Source: Pterois miles
Lineage: Eukaryota; Chordata; Actinopteri; Perciformes; Scorpaenidae
Reading direction: 5' to 3'
Assembly (NCBI GenBank): GCA_947000775.1
Contig: CAMQGK010000637.1
Location: 27,079,501 to 27,143,500, forward strand
DNA: 64,000 nt
Below are positions 63,124 through 64,000 of this stretch, piece by piece; positions within the stretch are counted from its first letter, which is position 1; the number at the start of each line of letters is the position of its first letter. The notes beneath the pieces were generated by a model. It was given only the letters and a program-made list of their open reading frames with translations, was not told the DNA's origin and ran no database searches. Made by a program: the position numbers and the translations under genes.

Positions 63124-64000
63124 CTGCTCAAACACAAAGAAAACAGCAGGGACACGGTGAGCTGATTCGCTTTGGGCCGAACTCAAGTGTAAAAACATAT
63201 GCAGATGCACACAATCATGTCTTATCCATTCACTTCCATCATGTATGCTAGACTATCATGGTTGAAGTAGGGCTGCATGACAATGGCCACAATGATAATT
63301 TTTTTGATATTTTTGTGCGATATATATTGCAATGTGAATAAGTACAGCAATATTCACCCTAAATTTGTAGGCTCCATTTTAAAATTTTCAAGTTAAATGC
63401 ATCAATCTGGAGCACTTTCAGAGCAAAATTACAAAGCTAGATCTGTTTCATCAGAAACAACTGTGGTTGTACCGCTATGAATGGTGATGACAGCAAAAAA
63501 GTCATACGGCATGACAGCTCCCCAAAGGTGAAGCAAAACCATTTCGATGTCAGCTGGTGGGCAGATGTTTAGGAAGCGCTTGATTTGCCATGCAGCAGAG
63601 TTTTCAATGAGTGAGACATGCAATTTAAACATCAGTATCGCAGGTGATCACGCTCATTCAACTGTGGGAATCCAAAACTGCGATCATGATTAATATTCAA
63701 TTAATTGTGCAGCCCGAGTTTAAAGGGCCTCTGTTCTCCCCGAATGCTTATTTGTAAAGAGAAAAATTACCATTCTGGTAATCAAGTGATTGTATTTTTA
63801 ACTATACATGCTGGTTTAAACTTTTAAAATGTGACATTTTTCTTATTTCTTTTTCATATTATTGTGAATCAAATGCATTTGCTTGAAACAACAATCTGCC
63901 ATAAAGATCCTTGCACCTCTACGTGCATCCTTTGTTTCCTTTATACACCTTTAGCCTGACAAATTCAGCACTTTGAAGACATAACTTTGGTCTTTGGTAT
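63124..64000. other. Intron upstream of exon 1 of window
   Basis: No further cntnap exon is visible, so the next upstream exon (start of laminin-G 1) lies beyond the window. Most of this stretch is the MITE described at 63268-63717. The rest is AT-rich. Confidence 0.65.
63268..63717. mobile_element. TAGGGCTGCA-type hAT MITE
   Basis: Starts TAGGGCTGCATGACAATGGC and ends TTAATTGTGCAGCCCGA, imperfect inverted termini. The flanks GGTTGAAG and GTTTAAAG match at 6 of 8 bases, as expected for an aged hAT target duplication. The short ORF on the minus strand (63429-63632) is inside it and not a gene. Confidence 0.75.

Noticed and set aside
1..64000. A previously undescribed multi-gene system
   Set aside because: Only one host gene, of a known family, is supported. 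All other coding-like sequence is transposon-derived or low complexity.

Overview
The window is vertebrate genomic DNA, almost certainly from a percomorph-type teleost fish. It holds one large multi-exon gene with multi-kilobase introns. The introns are full of repeat families I recognise from spiny-rayed fishes: Tc1-like elements, hAT-type MITEs, a tRNA-derived SINE and LINE 3' fragments. There are no operons, CRISPR arrays or rRNA genes, and no free-standing tRNA genes.

The only host gene I can support lies on the minus strand and spans the whole window. It is a contactin-associated protein-like (CASPR/CNTNAP, neurexin superfamily) gene. I reconstructed 17 consecutive coding exons by reading splice sites, reading frame and family similarity. 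In transcript order they run from 63123 down to 2726. Every internal junction keeps frame, giving 2898 coding bases, or 966 codons, with no stop or frameshift. The exons encode, in order, the C-terminal part of laminin-G 1, laminin-G 2, EGF 1, the fibrinogen-C-like region, laminin-G 3, EGF 2 and laminin-G 4. The start of the gene (signal peptide, discoidin domain, first part of laminin-G 1) lies beyond base 64000. The transmembrane segment and cytoplasmic tail lie below base 1. The best match I can judge from memory is CNTNAP4, but some exons look more like CNTNAP5, so the family is certain and the paralogue is probable.

Region by region: 1-2.7 kb is a downstream intron with a Tc1 remnant and a LINE 3' fragment. 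2.7-6.2 kb has the three exons closing laminin-G 4. 6.2-13.4 kb is repeat-dense, with nested MITEs, and carries the first laminin-G 4 exon. 13.4-20.3 kb has EGF 2 and laminin-G 3, with a 390-400 bp tandem array beside one exon. 20.34-21.32 kb is a 1 kb imperfect trinucleotide array just upstream of a laminin-G 3 exon. 23.3-39.8 kb has the fibrinogen-like exons and EGF 1; the 8.6 kb intron here carries a Tc1 element interrupted by a SINE. 39.8-53.3 kb has laminin-G 2 and a deleted hAT (ZBED-type) transposon with target-site duplications. 53.3-64 kb has large introns with a SINE, duplicated repeat blocks, MITEs and the two laminin-G 1 exons.

I found no new molecular system. The items most worth checking are the trinucleotide array and tandem array next to coding exons, a small plus-strand ORF with a TATA-like box and good start context at 42.9-43.1 kb, the nested insertions, and the mixed CNTNAP4/CNTNAP5 character of the protein.
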